Notes: generated by a model from the letters alone, not told the origin. DNA of 21,584 nucleotides from Methylophilaceae bacterium (GCA_006844635.1 SPJO01000156.1:1-21584), one strand, 5' to 3'; shown: positions 7,820 through 16,858, counted from the first letter of the stretch. A program made the numbers and translations.

Positions 7820-9163
7820 ATGGACCAACGAAAACAGATTTTAGCAGTAGACGATGAACCGAATATGCGTAGGCTGTTAGAGATTAGCTTGCGACAAGCG
7901 GGGTATAAAGCACTTTCTGCAGAGAACGGTAAAGAAGCGATTGAGATTCTCAAACATGAATCTGTTGATTTGGTCGTCAGTGATTTGCATATGCCAGGGA
8001 TGAATGGCTTAGAGTTACTTAAAGAACTGAATAAGCAAAATGAGTCTTTACCGTTCATCATGGTCACTGCACAAGGTGAAATTAGCACAGCTGTTGAGGC
8101 GATGAAGCTAGGCGCCTCGGATTATATCTTAAGACCTTTTGACCTAGAAGTGCTTGAAGTTGCGATCGCAAAAGCGCTCGATATTCAACGGCTTAAAGTT
8201 GAAAACACCTATCTTAAATCAGCGCGCCCTAACGTGACTAACCTTATTGGCGAAAGTGCGCCGATGCTTGATTTAAAGAAACTAATCTCGCAGGTGGCGC
8301 CTGAAAAATCAACTGTGCTCATTACTGGTGAAACGGGCACTGGTAAAGAACTGGTTGCTAAAGCCTTGCATACCAATTCACCCAGAAAAGACGCTTTATT
8401 TGTTGCCGTCAATTGTGCCGCTATTCCCGCAGATATGTTGGAGTCCGAATTATTTGGCTATGAAAAAGGGGCGTTTACTGGTGCGGTCAAAACCCGGGTT
8501 GGTAAGTTTGAATTAGCCAATAATGGGACGCTATTCTTGGACGAAATTACCGAGATGCCGATTAATCTACAAGCGAAACTGTTACGCGCGTTGCAAGAAG
8601 GTGTGATTGAAAAGCTAGGCGGGAACAAGTCTATTCCGCTCGATACGCGTATTGTTGCCGCAACTAATCATGACCCCTTGCAAGCTGTTAAAGATGGCAA
8701 GCTACGTGAGGATTTATATTATCGCTTGAACGTTTTCCAGTTAAGTGTTCCACCACTTAGAGAGCGACAAGATGATATCCGTTTATTGAGTCAACACTTC
8801 ATCAAGGAGCGTGATGTCTCCATCGATGATCAAGCCATGTCTTTATTGCAAGACTATCGCTGGCCTGGCAACGTACGTGAATTAGAAAATGTTTTAGAAC
8901 GTGCCGCAATTCTAGCTTCTGACACAATCGAAGCTCAGCACTTACCAAGTGACTTGTCTGGCAACAACCCAACGCAAACGACTTTGCCGCAAGCCATTGA
9001 TAAAAATATGCTCTCTATCCCCACGCTGACTAAGCAACTTGAGAAAAAATTAATTATCGAAGCCATTGCGCAATGCAAAGGCAATAAAGCTAAGGCCGCT
9101 AGAGTTTTGGAAATTAGTGAACGATCGCTTTGGAACAAGCTTGACCAGTACGATTTAAAATAA
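7820..9163 (+). CDS. NtrC-family sigma-54-dependent response regulator
   Basis: The 447-residue protein has three domains. The receiver (1-120) has acidic residues D11/D12, phospho-acceptor D55 in SDLHMPG and T83. The AAA+ domain (about 140-365) has Walker A GETGTGKE (170-177), the sigma-54-contacting loop GAFTGA (217-222) and Walker B GTLFLDE (236-242). A Fis-type helix-turn-helix is at about 419-442 (GNKAKAARVLEISERSLWNKL). GAFTGA means it can open sigma-54 promoters. One oddity is that the usually invariant receiver lysine of the KPF motif is arginine (LRPFD, R105). It forms a two-gene operon with the kinase. Sigma-54-like promoters in the window are its likely targets. Confidence 0.94.
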   Translation: MDQRKQILAVDDEPNMRRLLEISLRQAGYKALSAENGKEAIEILKHESVDLVVSDLHMPGMNGLELLKELNKQNESLPFIMVTAQGEISTAVEAMKLGASDYILRPFDLEVLEVAIAKALDIQRLKVENTYLKSARPNVTNLIGESAPMLDLKKLISQVAPEKSTVLITGETGTGKELVAKALHTNSPRKDALFVAVNCAAIPADMLESELFGYEKGAFTGAVKTRVGKFELANNGTLFLDEITEMPINLQAKLLRALQEGVIEKLGGNKSIPLDTRIVAATNHDPLQAVKDGKLREDLYYRLNVFQLSVPPLRERQDDIRLLSQHFIKERDVSIDDQAMSLLQDYRWPGNVRELENVLERAAILASDTIEAQHLPSDLSGNNPTQTTLPQAIDKNMLSIPTLTKQLEKKLIIEAIAQCKGNKAKAARVLEISERSLWNKLDQYDLK

Positions 9164-9188
9164 AGCTAAGCCGACAAATAGTTTACCA

Positions 9189-9217
9189 TTGACACATAAA
9201 ATTAACGGTGTTAAGTT
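9189..9217 (+). promoter_or_regulatory. Sigma-70 promoter of the tetR-efflux operon
   Basis: A perfect -35 box TTGACA (9189-9194) is followed after 17 bp by TAAGTT (9212-9217), preceded by TGT, which makes an extended -10. The operator repeats cover the spacer and the -10, so a bound repressor would block RNA polymerase directly. The leader to the tetR ATG is about 110 nt. Confidence 0.6.
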
Positions 9218-9228
9218 AACGGTGTTAA
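9202..9228. promoter_or_regulatory. Tandem palindromic operator, probable TetR-family binding site
   Basis: The 13-bp sequence TTAACGGTGTTAA occurs twice with one base between (9202-9214 and 9216-9228). Each copy is an inverted repeat TTAAC-N3-GTTAA, and the next bases continue as TTAA. The pair overlaps the promoter of the operon beginning with a TetR regulator, the standard layout for autorepression. No similar copy was noticed elsewhere in the window. Confidence 0.65.
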
Positions 9229-9333
9229 TTTAAGTCTTGGTGAAGTGATTGTGAGGCCCTCTTGTAGCGCGTTTCGCCACTAGCCTTTATTGGATGATAT
9301 TTAAGTCAGCCGCATAAACAAGTTATTAAAAGT

Positions 9334-9969
9334 ATGCCACCTAAAGTAAAAACCGAAGCTGAAAAACAGCAATTAAAAACATTAATTATTGATGCTGCGC
9401 GCGAGCTGTTCGTGAGCAAGGGTGTTGAAGCCGTCAGTATGCGTGAAATTGCTAAGCGTATCGGCTATTCAGCAACCAGTATTTATTTGCACTTTAAAGA
9501 TAAAGAAGCGTTGTTACGTGCGATTTGCGATACTGACTTTTTGGCTTTAGCCAGTTCACTTAACAATATCATGCAAATTGAAGATCCAGTCGATCGGATG
9601 GTTGCCTTAGGGCATGGTTATGCTGAGTTTGCATTGACACATCCAAACCACTATCGCTTAATGTTTATGACGCCGCATGTATCGTGCGATGTCAATAATC
9701 CGAATGTTGAAAAAAACAATGCAGAGCAAGATGCTTATATGCAACTTAAAATGGTCGTTGCGGCAGTGCATTCCGCAGGCCGCTTTAGAAAAAAATTAAC
9801 AGACGTCGATTTAATTGCGCAAACCATCTGGGCGGGTATGCATGGCGTTTGTGCTTTAGAAATTACCATGGCAGGCGATGAATGGGTCGAGTGGGCAGAC
9901 GTCTCTGATCGTTTAAAACTCATGCAAGACGTATTGATGCGTGGGTTAATTAGGAAGCAATCATCATGA
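9334..9969 (+). CDS. TetR/AcrR-family transcriptional repressor of the efflux operon
   Basis: The 211-residue protein has an N-terminal TetR DNA-binding domain with the helix-turn-helix at about 35-54 (SMREIAKRIGYSATSIYLHF), followed by an all-helical ligand-binding and dimerisation domain. The C-terminal part (HPNHYRLMFM; IWAGMHGVCALEI) resembles the WHG-type TetR C-terminal domain. It is the first gene of an operon with an RND adaptor and pump and overlaps the adaptor gene by 4 bases (ATGA). By family behaviour it should repress its own operon until a pump substrate binds; the tandem operator 106 bp upstream supports this. The ribosome binding site is weak. Confidence 0.9.
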   Translation: MPPKVKTEAEKQQLKTLIIDAARELFVSKGVEAVSMREIAKRIGYSATSIYLHFKDKEALLRAICDTDFLALASSLNNIMQIEDPVDRMVALGHGYAEFALTHPNHYRLMFMTPHVSCDVNNPNVEKNNAEQDAYMQLKMVVAAVHSAGRFRKKLTDVDLIAQTIWAGMHGVCALEITMAGDEWVEWADVSDRLKLMQDVLMRGLIRKQSS

Positions 9970-11045
9970 AAGTTATCACTACCCTTAGCTTAATGGCGCT
10001 GTTGATACAGGGCTGTACAAAAACAGAAGAGGCACCATTACCACCGCGACCGGCGTTGGTCATGCAAGTGGGGCATACGGCGAATAGTGATGAAATGGTG
10101 CTGGTAGGCGAAGTAAAGTCGCGTTATGAGTCTAATCAAAGCTTTAGAATTTCAGGCAAAATTATTGAGCGAAAAGCCGAAGTGGGCGATTTAGTTAAAA
10201 AAGGCCAACTATTAGCACGCATAGATCCAGCCGATACGCGCTTAAGCTCACAAGCAGCCATTGCCGATGTGGCGTCAGCGCAAGCCAATTATGATTTGGC
10301 TAAAGCAGAGGTCGAAAGACAGCGCCAATTAGTGCAGAAAAAATTCATTTCGCAGTCGGCGCTAGATCTACAAGAAGCGCAATTAAAAACAGCTGCTGCT
10401 AGATTAAAACAAGCCAAAGCACAAGCAGCCGTATCCAATAATCAGTCTCGATATACGGCACTCAAAGCCGACCGCGATGGTGTGGTTACACAGATTCAAG
10501 CAGAGCCGGGTCAGGTGGTCGAGCCGGGTCAAGTGATTGCACAAATTGTCGATCAACAGCAAATAGAAGTGTTGGTGGCAGTGCCAGAATCACGCATGAA
10601 AAATGTCAAGGTTGGCGATCTGGTCATGGTGAAGTTATGGGCAGACCGACAGCATTCTTATCAGGCCAAAGTGCGTGAAATCACACCAGCGGCCAGCACA
10701 GCGACACGCGCTTTTGATATGCGTGTTGCCGTGCTTGATGCGGACGAACACATTAAGCTAGGCATGACCGCAGGCGTGCGTATTAAGGGCGGGCAGGCGG
10801 AAGAAATTATCGTCCCAAGCGCAGCGGTGACACAACGTGACGGTAAAAATATTGTCTGGGTCGTCAGTGAAGCAGGCGTTGCTAATGTCAGAGAGGTGAA
10901 TATTGGCCCGTTTACTGAATATGGCATTGCCATTAAAGGTGGCCTCACTGCAGGGGAAATGATTGCTATCGCTGGTGTGCACACCCTAGTGGAAGGTCAA
11001 CAAGTGAAACCAACCCTGCAAGCGGTGGGGAGCAACAATGGCTGA
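9966..11045 (+). CDS. RND efflux periplasmic adaptor (membrane fusion protein), lipoprotein
   Basis: The 359-residue adaptor begins with a lipoprotein-type signal (LLIQGC, lipidated C17). It has the split lipoyl domain (about 48-80 and 165-185), an intervening alpha-helical hairpin (about 80-160, rich in A, Q and K) and beta-barrel and membrane-proximal parts up to PSAAVTQRDGKNIVWVV near residue 280-297. It links the inner-membrane pump encoded next to an outer-membrane channel. Its start overlaps the tetR stop, and its end overlaps the pump start by 8 bases, so all three are one transcript. Substrate cannot be inferred. Confidence 0.92.
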   Translation: MKVITTLSLMALLIQGCTKTEEAPLPPRPALVMQVGHTANSDEMVLVGEVKSRYESNQSFRISGKIIERKAEVGDLVKKGQLLARIDPADTRLSSQAAIADVASAQANYDLAKAEVERQRQLVQKKFISQSALDLQEAQLKTAAARLKQAKAQAAVSNNQSRYTALKADRDGVVTQIQAEPGQVVEPGQVIAQIVDQQQIEVLVAVPESRMKNVKVGDLVMVKLWADRQHSYQAKVREITPAASTATRAFDMRVAVLDADEHIKLGMTAGVRIKGGQAEEIIVPSAAVTQRDGKNIVWVVSEAGVANVREVNIGPFTEYGIAIKGGLTAGEMIAIAGVHTLVEGQQVKPTLQAVGSNNG

Positions 11046-14000
11046 AGAACCCATACAGCCATCAGGCAATCAACGGCAGTTTAACTTATCTGACTGGGCA
11101 CTAAGACACCAAACCTTGGTGTTGTTTTTCATGCTCATGCTGGTTGTCTCTGGCATGCTGGCTTATACCAAGCTCGGTCAATCAGAAGACCCGCCTTTTA
11201 CCTTTAAAGTGATGTTGATACGGGCTGACTGGCCTGGCGCGAGTGCGGTTGAAGTTGAACAGCAAGTGACCGATAAAATTGAAGAGAAACTAGAAGAAAT
11301 TGAAAGTCTCTATTACTCCAGCAGCTATTCCCGCCCAGGTGAGTCTGTGGTGTTTGTCGTTGTTAAGGATGACACCTTCTCGGACAAAATCCCTGATATT
11401 TGGTATCAAGTGCGTAAAAAAATCGGTGATATTCGACACACCTTTCCAGAAAACTTACGCAGCTTAACGTTTAACGATGAGTTTAGTGATGTCTACGGCA
11501 CCATGTATGCTTTAACAGGCGATGGTTTTGATAACTTTGCATTAAAAAAACAAGCTGATTTGATTCGGCATGAACTGCTGAAAACGCCGGATGTGGAAAA
11601 GGTCAATTTCTTCGGCGAGCAAAAGCAGCGCATTTATATTGAGCTCTCAAATGCCAAGCTTGCAACTGTCGGGTTAAGTCCAACGCAATTAATTGGTGTT
11701 TTGCGGGCACAAAATGCAGTGGTGCAGAGCGGTACTTATTCTTCGCCCACAGAGCGCATTCGGATAGCAGTCTCTGGGCGTTATCGAACCTTGGAAGAGT
11801 TGCGGGAAACGCGATTACGGGTTGGCAAACAAGACTTCAAAGTAGGTGATGTCGCCCGCGTTTATCGCGGATACGAAAAACCACCTAAAGACACCGTGCG
11901 CTATAACGGACAAGCAACCTTGCTTATTGGCGTGAGCATGGTTGAAGGTGGCGATGTGATTCAACTGGGTAAAGCATTGTCTGAAAAAATGCGCAAGATA
12001 GAAAACAGCTTGCCGGTTGGACTCAACATTCAAACCGTGACCTCTCAGTCAGATATTGTGGCTGCTTCTGTGAATGATTTTGTCGGCTCCTTGGTTGAAG
12101 CGTTGGTGATTGTGTTGGGCGTTAGCTTACTTTCCCTCGGGTTAAGAACGGGATTCGTGGTGGCCATTTCTATTCCTGTTGTGCTGTCAGCAACCTTCTT
12201 AATGATGTATTTGTACGGTATTGGGCTGCATAAGATATCACTCGGCGCACTTATTTTGGCATTAGGCTTGTTGGTTGATGATGCCATTATTGCGGTCGAA
12301 ATGATGTCGTCAAAAATGGAGCAAGGTTGGGATAGAATTAAAGCTGCATCATTCGCGTTTAATTCCACTGCGATTCCGATGCTAACGGGCACCATGGTCA
12401 CAGTTGCTGGCTTTTTACCCATCGCGACAGCAGAATCATCAACAGGTGAATATACCCGTTCGATTTTCCAAGTGTCGGCCATTTCTCTCATGTTTTCATG
12501 GGTTGCCGCTGTGATTTTTGTCCCTTACTTGGGCTACCATTTGCTGCCTGATTATTCAAAAGAGCCAAAAGAATCTAAAGTGTTGGCCTGGGTAAAAAGA
12601 ACGCTTCGGTTGAATGATGACACCCATCATCATGATATTTATAACACCAAGTTTTATCGTTTATTCCGCAGCCTGCTCACGACTTGTGTGCGTTTCCGTA
12701 AAACAGTCATCCTGATTACCTTGCTGATTTTTATTGCCTCGGTCGTTGGTTTTGGCAAAGTGCAGCAGCAATTCTTCCCCGACTCTACGCGCTTAGAAAT
12801 TGTGGTCGACTTGCGTTTAACTGAAGGCGCCTCTTACCAGGCAAGCAACACGGAAGTGAAAAAGTTAGAGCAATGGTTACATGACTGGAATCAGCAGCAC
12901 GAAGGCTTGGTCAATTATGTGGCTTATGTTGGCACGGGTGCGCCACGCTATTATTTGCCGCTCGATGTACAGCTCCCTCATAGAGGTTTTGCACAGCTGG
13001 TGGTTTTAGCAAAAGACCTCGAATCTCGAGAAGCGGTACGTGCTGATTTAATCCAACTTTTCGAGCAAGACTTTCCGAGCTTGCGTGCTTCTGTCAATCG
13101 TTTAGAAAATGGCCCGCCTGTTGGCTTCCCTGTACAATTCCGTGTTGATGGGCCCGATATTCCTAAAATACGCGAGATATCACATCAAATTGCTGCCATC
13201 ATGCGCGAAAATCCTAATTTGATGAATGTACAGCTCGGATGGGAAGAACCAAGCAAAGTCATTAAAGTGACGGTTGATCAAGTCAAAGCACGTTTATTAG
13301 GCATTAGCTCGGTCGATGTTTCAAATACGGTGAATGGTGCCATGCATGAATTGTATGTGACCGAATTTAGAGAAGGTAGCGAACGTATTGACCTCGTCGC
13401 ACGTGGCAACAAACTAGAGCATACCAAGTTATCGCGCTTGCAAAGTTTAATGATTGTCACACCATCAGGCGCAGTACCGTTATCACAAATAGCCACGGTG
13501 ACTTCAGCATTTGAAGAAGGCGTGATTTGGCGGCGTAACCGCGTACCATCCATTACGGTGCGTGCCAATTTAAGAGGCGATGTTCAAGCGCCTGTGGCAT
13601 CTGCTCAAGTGGAAGAAAAACTAGGCGATATTAAAGCTCAGTTACCACTCGGCATTACCGTTGAAACAGGTGGTGCAGTCGAAGAATCTAGCAAAGGCGG
13701 TGCATCAGTTGCCAAAGGCTTCCCGCTATTTCTCGTCGTGGTGTTAACCTTATTAATGATTCAGCTACAAAGCTTTGCTCGCGTATTTCTAGTTTTATTA
13801 ACGGCGCCATTAGCATTAATTGGCGTGACAATCGCCCTCTTATTGTTCAACCAGCCGTTTGGATTTGTTGCTATGTTGGGCAGTATCGCGCTTTCAGGCA
13901 TGATTATGCGGAACTCTGTGATTTTAATTGATCAAATAGAACAAGACAAAGCGACAGGCATGTCTGAATGGCAAGCCATTATTGAGTCAACCATCAGACG

Positions 14001-14196
14001 CTTTAGGCCAATTACGCTGACAGCCGGCACAGCGATTTTAGCCATGATTCCGTTGACGCGCAGTGTGTTTTTTGGGCCAATGGCGGTGGCGATTATGGGT
14101 GGTTTGGCTGTGGCAACTTTGCTAACGGTACTGTTTTTACCAGCACTTTATGCGGCGTGGTTTAGGGTCAAAGTCCCTGATTCGACATCCACATAA
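11038..14196 (+). CDS. RND efflux pump, inner-membrane transporter (HAE-1 type)
   Basis: The 1052-residue protein has the duplicated RND architecture: TM1 near residues 25-43, a large periplasmic loop, TM2-6 (about 345-500), a second loop and TM8-12 at the C-terminus. The proton-relay aspartates D414 and D415 are present in LALGLLVDDAIIAVE. The N-terminal DWPGASAVEVEQQVTDKIE is typical of drug and hydrophobic-compound exporters. Overall it looks like the TriC/MexK branch rather than AcrB itself; this is recalled resemblance. No heavy-metal (CusA) signature was noted. The operon has no own channel gene, but a TolC-family gene lies about 750 bp downstream in the same direction. Confidence 0.93.
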   Translation: MAEEPIQPSGNQRQFNLSDWALRHQTLVLFFMLMLVVSGMLAYTKLGQSEDPPFTFKVMLIRADWPGASAVEVEQQVTDKIEEKLEEIESLYYSSSYSRPGESVVFVVVKDDTFSDKIPDIWYQVRKKIGDIRHTFPENLRSLTFNDEFSDVYGTMYALTGDGFDNFALKKQADLIRHELLKTPDVEKVNFFGEQKQRIYIELSNAKLATVGLSPTQLIGVLRAQNAVVQSGTYSSPTERIRIAVSGRYRTLEELRETRLRVGKQDFKVGDVARVYRGYEKPPKDTVRYNGQATLLIGVSMVEGGDVIQLGKALSEKMRKIENSLPVGLNIQTVTSQSDIVAASVNDFVGSLVEALVIVLGVSLLSLGLRTGFVVAISIPVVLSATFLMMYLYGIGLHKISLGALILALGLLVDDAIIAVEMMSSKMEQGWDRIKAASFAFNSTAIPMLTGTMVTVAGFLPIATAESSTGEYTRSIFQVSAISLMFSWVAAVIFVPYLGYHLLPDYSKEPKESKVLAWVKRTLRLNDDTHHHDIYNTKFYRLFRSLLTTCVRFRKTVILITLLIFIASVVGFGKVQQQFFPDSTRLEIVVDLRLTEGASYQASNTEVKKLEQWLHDWNQQHEGLVNYVAYVGTGAPRYYLPLDVQLPHRGFAQLVVLAKDLESREAVRADLIQLFEQDFPSLRASVNRLENGPPVGFPVQFRVDGPDIPKIREISHQIAAIMRENPNLMNVQLGWEEPSKVIKVTVDQVKARLLGISSVDVSNTVNGAMHELYVTEFREGSERIDLVARGNKLEHTKLSRLQSLMIVTPSGAVPLSQIATVTSAFEEGVIWRRNRVPSITVRANLRGDVQAPVASAQVEEKLGDIKAQLPLGITVETGGAVEESSKGGASVAKGFPLFLVVVLTLLMIQLQSFARVFLVLLTAPLALIGVTIALLLFNQPFGFVAMLGSIALSGMIMRNSVILIDQIEQDKATGMSEWQAIIESTIRRFRPITLTAGTAILAMIPLTRSVFFGPMAVAIMGGLAVATLLTVLFLPALYAAWFRVKVPDSTST

Positions 14197-14223
14197 ATAT
14201 CACAATAACCATACGTTAAAAAG

Positions 14224-14229
14224 TATAAT
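14224..14229 (+). promoter_or_regulatory. -10 box of a probable promoter for the PCMT-TolC operon
   Basis: A perfect TATAAT lies in the 60-bp gap between the pump gene and the methyltransferase gene, 28 bp before the ATG. No good -35 box is seen at the usual distance (CACAAT at 14201-14206). It suggests the TolC group can be transcribed independently of the TetR-controlled efflux operon. Confidence 0.4.
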
Positions 14230-14256
14230 GATGATGACAGATATAGGTAGATAATC

Positions 14257-14931
14257 ATGACAACGACACAAATGAACATCGGTAACGAGCAAGCGCGCTT
14301 TAATATGATTGAGCAACAAATCCGCACATGGGAAGTGTTAGACCCAAAAGTGCTGCAGTTGCTACATCAGGTACCGCGTGAAAATTTTGTCCCCCAAGCC
14401 TATCAAGGCTTGGCTTTTGCAGATATTGAAATTCCATTGGCTTATGGTCAATCGATGCTTTCACCAAAACTAGAAGCACGTATTTTGCAATCACTAGATA
14501 TTAAGCCGAGCGATCAAGTGCTACATATTGGTACAGGCAGCGGCTACTTTACCGCATTGCTAGCGCAGTTAGCAGCCCATGTCATTTCATTAGATATCAA
14601 TGCTGAAATTAGCGCGACCGCGGCTTATAAATTGGCAGAAAACAATATCGACAATGTCAGCATTGAATTGGCCAATGGCATTAATGGCTTTAATCAAAGA
14701 AAACCTTATGATGTGATTGTGTTTACGGGCTCTTCTCCTGTTGAACCGCCTCATGTGCGCCAACAGTTAGCTGTCGGTGGCGTGATGTTTCTAACACTAG
14801 GCAGTGCGCCAGTGATGGAAGCCACCTTGATTGAGCGGGTGTCAGAAACGGCGTTTAGAGAAACCGTATTATTTGAAACCTGTATGCCAGAACTGGATAA
14901 CGCGACACAAGCCAGTGGTTTTGAATTTTAA
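14257..14931 (+). CDS. Protein-L-isoaspartate O-methyltransferase-like protein
   Basis: The 224-residue protein has the PCMT fold: an N-terminal helical cap (RFNMIEQQIRTWEV, 15-28), the conserved substrate-side segment AYGQSMLSPKLEARIL (62-77) and SAM motif I VLHIGTGSGYFTALL (88-102). True PCMT enzymes repair isoaspartate using SAM; this is the divergent branch often found just upstream of TolC in beta- and gammaproteobacteria, and its substrate is not established. The tolC ATG follows 7 bases after its stop, so the two are cotranscribed. Confidence 0.85.
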   Translation: MTTTQMNIGNEQARFNMIEQQIRTWEVLDPKVLQLLHQVPRENFVPQAYQGLAFADIEIPLAYGQSMLSPKLEARILQSLDIKPSDQVLHIGTGSGYFTALLAQLAAHVISLDINAEISATAAYKLAENNIDNVSIELANGINGFNQRKPYDVIVFTGSSPVEPPHVRQQLAVGGVMFLTLGSAPVMEATLIERVSETAFRETVLFETCMPELDNATQASGFEF

Positions 14932-14938
14932 GATAAGC

Positions 14939-16297
14939 ATGCGCTATTTACTTGCCTTATTCGTGTTGTTTAATGCGGTTGCATTTGCAGCACCTAGTAC
15001 CCAGCAGCAAAACCTGCTGGACGTTTATCAGCAGGCACTAGCTAATGATCCAGAACTAGCTTCAGCGTTAAACGCCAATAAAGCCGCACAAGAAATCATT
15101 GAACAAGGCAAAGCTTTATACCGCCCAACGGTTAACTTTAATTTAAGCGCGAACAACTCACATACTAGGATTCGTTATTTGGATGGTGGCATTCCATCAG
15201 GCCGCTCAAATTTTGATACCTATCGCGCAGGGGTTGAAGCACGTCAGCCCATTTATCGCAAAGAAAACTTGGTACAGATGGACCAAGCCAAAACACAAGT
15301 CAGTCAAGCTGATAAGCAATACCACTTAAGCCAACAGGCCTTAATTTTGCGCGTGACGGAAGCTTATTTTAATGTGCTAGTTGCGCAAGATAAGATTGAT
15401 TTAATACAAGCACAAAAGGCCGCTATTCAGCGTCAGCTAGAACAGGCAAAAGCAACGTTTGAAGTTGGGACTGCAACCATTACGGACGTAAACGAAGCAC
15501 AAGCGCGCTATGATTTGATTGTGTCGCAAGAAGTCGCGGCGATCAATGAGCATCAAATTTCAAAGCGTGCTATTCAAGCCATCACTGGCGTGCCGCCAGG
15601 TGCATTAGTCACAATAAAATCTGATTTTATCGCCGCGCCACAGCAGCAAAACATGGAGGCTTGGCAGGATATTGCACAGCAAAACAACCTGAATGTACAA
15701 ATTCAACAAGATGCCTTAACACTGGCTGAACAAGGCGTTGAGCTGGCGAATGCAGGCCATCATCCAACATTAGACCTAGTTGGTAGCTATACGGATAGTT
15801 ACAGTAACGGCAGCCCATCCGTGTTTAGTGCGGGTAACCAGCTCAAAAATACAACCATTGGCTTGCAGTTAGACATCCCGCTTTATAGCGGAGGGGCAAC
15901 CAGTTCAAAAGCACGTCAAGCCGTGCATAACAAACAAAAAGTGCGCGATGATTTAGCGTTAGCTAGACGGCAAACAGATTTAGAAACGCAGCGCCACTAC
16001 TTGAATTTAGATACCAGTGTTGCGCAAGTGAAAGCGCTAGAGCAAGCACTAGTGAGTAGCCAAAGCCAACTGGACTCAACCAAGCTAGGCTATGAAGTGG
16101 GTGTGCGAACCAGCGTCGATGTACTGAACGCACAGCAACAATTTTATTCTGCAAAACGCGACTTATTACAGGCGCGCTACAACTATTTAGTCAATATCAT
16201 CCGGCTTAAGACTGCCTCCGGTTTGGTGGCGGAGGCTGACCTTGTTGAGATTAACCAACAACTATTAACCGCAGCCCCTAATAAGGCTGATCAATAA
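14939..16297 (+). CDS. tolC: TolC-family outer-membrane channel, type I secretion/efflux
   Basis: The 452-residue product starts at the ATG at 14939, just after the upstream gene; the frame is open further upstream to an ATG at 14831, but only the downstream start gives a clean signal peptide (MRYLLALFVLFNAVAFA, cleavage before APS). The mature protein starts with LLDVYQQALANDPEL, the typical TolC opening, and has the internally duplicated outer-membrane-efflux-protein domain, each half with long helices (around 120-230 and 325-420) and short strands such as LDIPLYSGGATSSKARQA. It should form the trimeric exit duct used by RND and ABC exporters. Its stop overlaps the next ATG (TAATG). Confidence 0.92.
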   Translation: MRYLLALFVLFNAVAFAAPSTQQQNLLDVYQQALANDPELASALNANKAAQEIIEQGKALYRPTVNFNLSANNSHTRIRYLDGGIPSGRSNFDTYRAGVEARQPIYRKENLVQMDQAKTQVSQADKQYHLSQQALILRVTEAYFNVLVAQDKIDLIQAQKAAIQRQLEQAKATFEVGTATITDVNEAQARYDLIVSQEVAAINEHQISKRAIQAITGVPPGALVTIKSDFIAAPQQQNMEAWQDIAQQNNLNVQIQQDALTLAEQGVELANAGHHPTLDLVGSYTDSYSNGSPSVFSAGNQLKNTTIGLQLDIPLYSGGATSSKARQAVHNKQKVRDDLALARRQTDLETQRHYLNLDTSVAQVKALEQALVSSQSQLDSTKLGYEVGVRTSVDVLNAQQQFYSAKRDLLQARYNYLVNIIRLKTASGLVAEADLVEINQQLLTAAPNKADQ

Positions 16298-16845
16298 TGA
16301 CGACTGCTAAGGTTTTGCAAAGCCAATTAGTCATTATTGATGTGCAAGAAAAGCTTTGTAATGTGATGGCAGAAGCCGAGATGCAAGTGGTGAACAAAAA
16401 CTGCAGCACACTCGCACAAGCTGCGACGATGCTCGATGTACCGATGGTGGTCACAGAGCAGTACCCCGAACGCCTAGGCAATACCACACCAGAAATTGCG
16501 CAATATATTGGACATGCCAGTCCTATTGCTAAAACAGCATTTAGTGCCTGCGCAGAGCCTAAGTTTAAATCTTATTTACAACGCGATAAATCACATGTTG
16601 TGCTGGTGGGTTTAGAGGCGCATATCTGTGTGCTGCAGACGGCGATGGATTTACTAGCCGCTGGCAAAAAAGTGTTTGTGGTGGAAGACGCCATCATTTC
16701 ACGCAACCCTGATAATAAACGCAATGCCCTCGCGCGCTTAGCGGCAGCAGGATGTACTGTGACGAATACAGAGTCCGTCGTATTCGAATGGTTAGGCAAT
16801 GCCAACCACCCTGCTTTTAAGGACGTTTCTAAACTGATTAAATAG
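16297..16845 (+). CDS. Isochorismatase-like cysteine hydrolase
   Basis: The 182-residue enzyme carries the catalytic triad of the isochorismatase-like hydrolases: D15 in LVIIDVQEKL, K79 in IAKTAFS and C111 in GLEAHICVLQTA. It has the cis-peptide region ahead of the cysteine and the VVEDAIISR segment. It belongs to the single-domain, YcaC-like group of cytoplasmic amidases and hydrolases, whose substrates are mostly unknown. It is translationally coupled to tolC (one-base overlap), which may be simple operon packing rather than a functional link. Confidence 0.87.
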   Translation: MTTAKVLQSQLVIIDVQEKLCNVMAEAEMQVVNKNCSTLAQAATMLDVPMVVTEQYPERLGNTTPEIAQYIGHASPIAKTAFSACAEPKFKSYLQRDKSHVVLVGLEAHICVLQTAMDLLAAGKKVFVVEDAIISRNPDNKRNALARLAAAGCTVTNTESVVFEWLGNANHPAFKDVSKLIK

Positions 16846-16858
16846 AGAGTACCTGAGA

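Noticed and set aside
12045..12491. 148-codon open frame on the minus strand inside the RND pump gene
   Set aside because: Composition is that of a complement of membrane-helix codons, no ribosome binding site or family match; a shadow of the real gene.
14831..14938. Upstream extension of the tolC reading frame (36 extra codons)
   Set aside because: It overlaps the methyltransferase gene and lacks a signal peptide; the ATG at 14939 gives a clean signal peptide right after the upstream stop.
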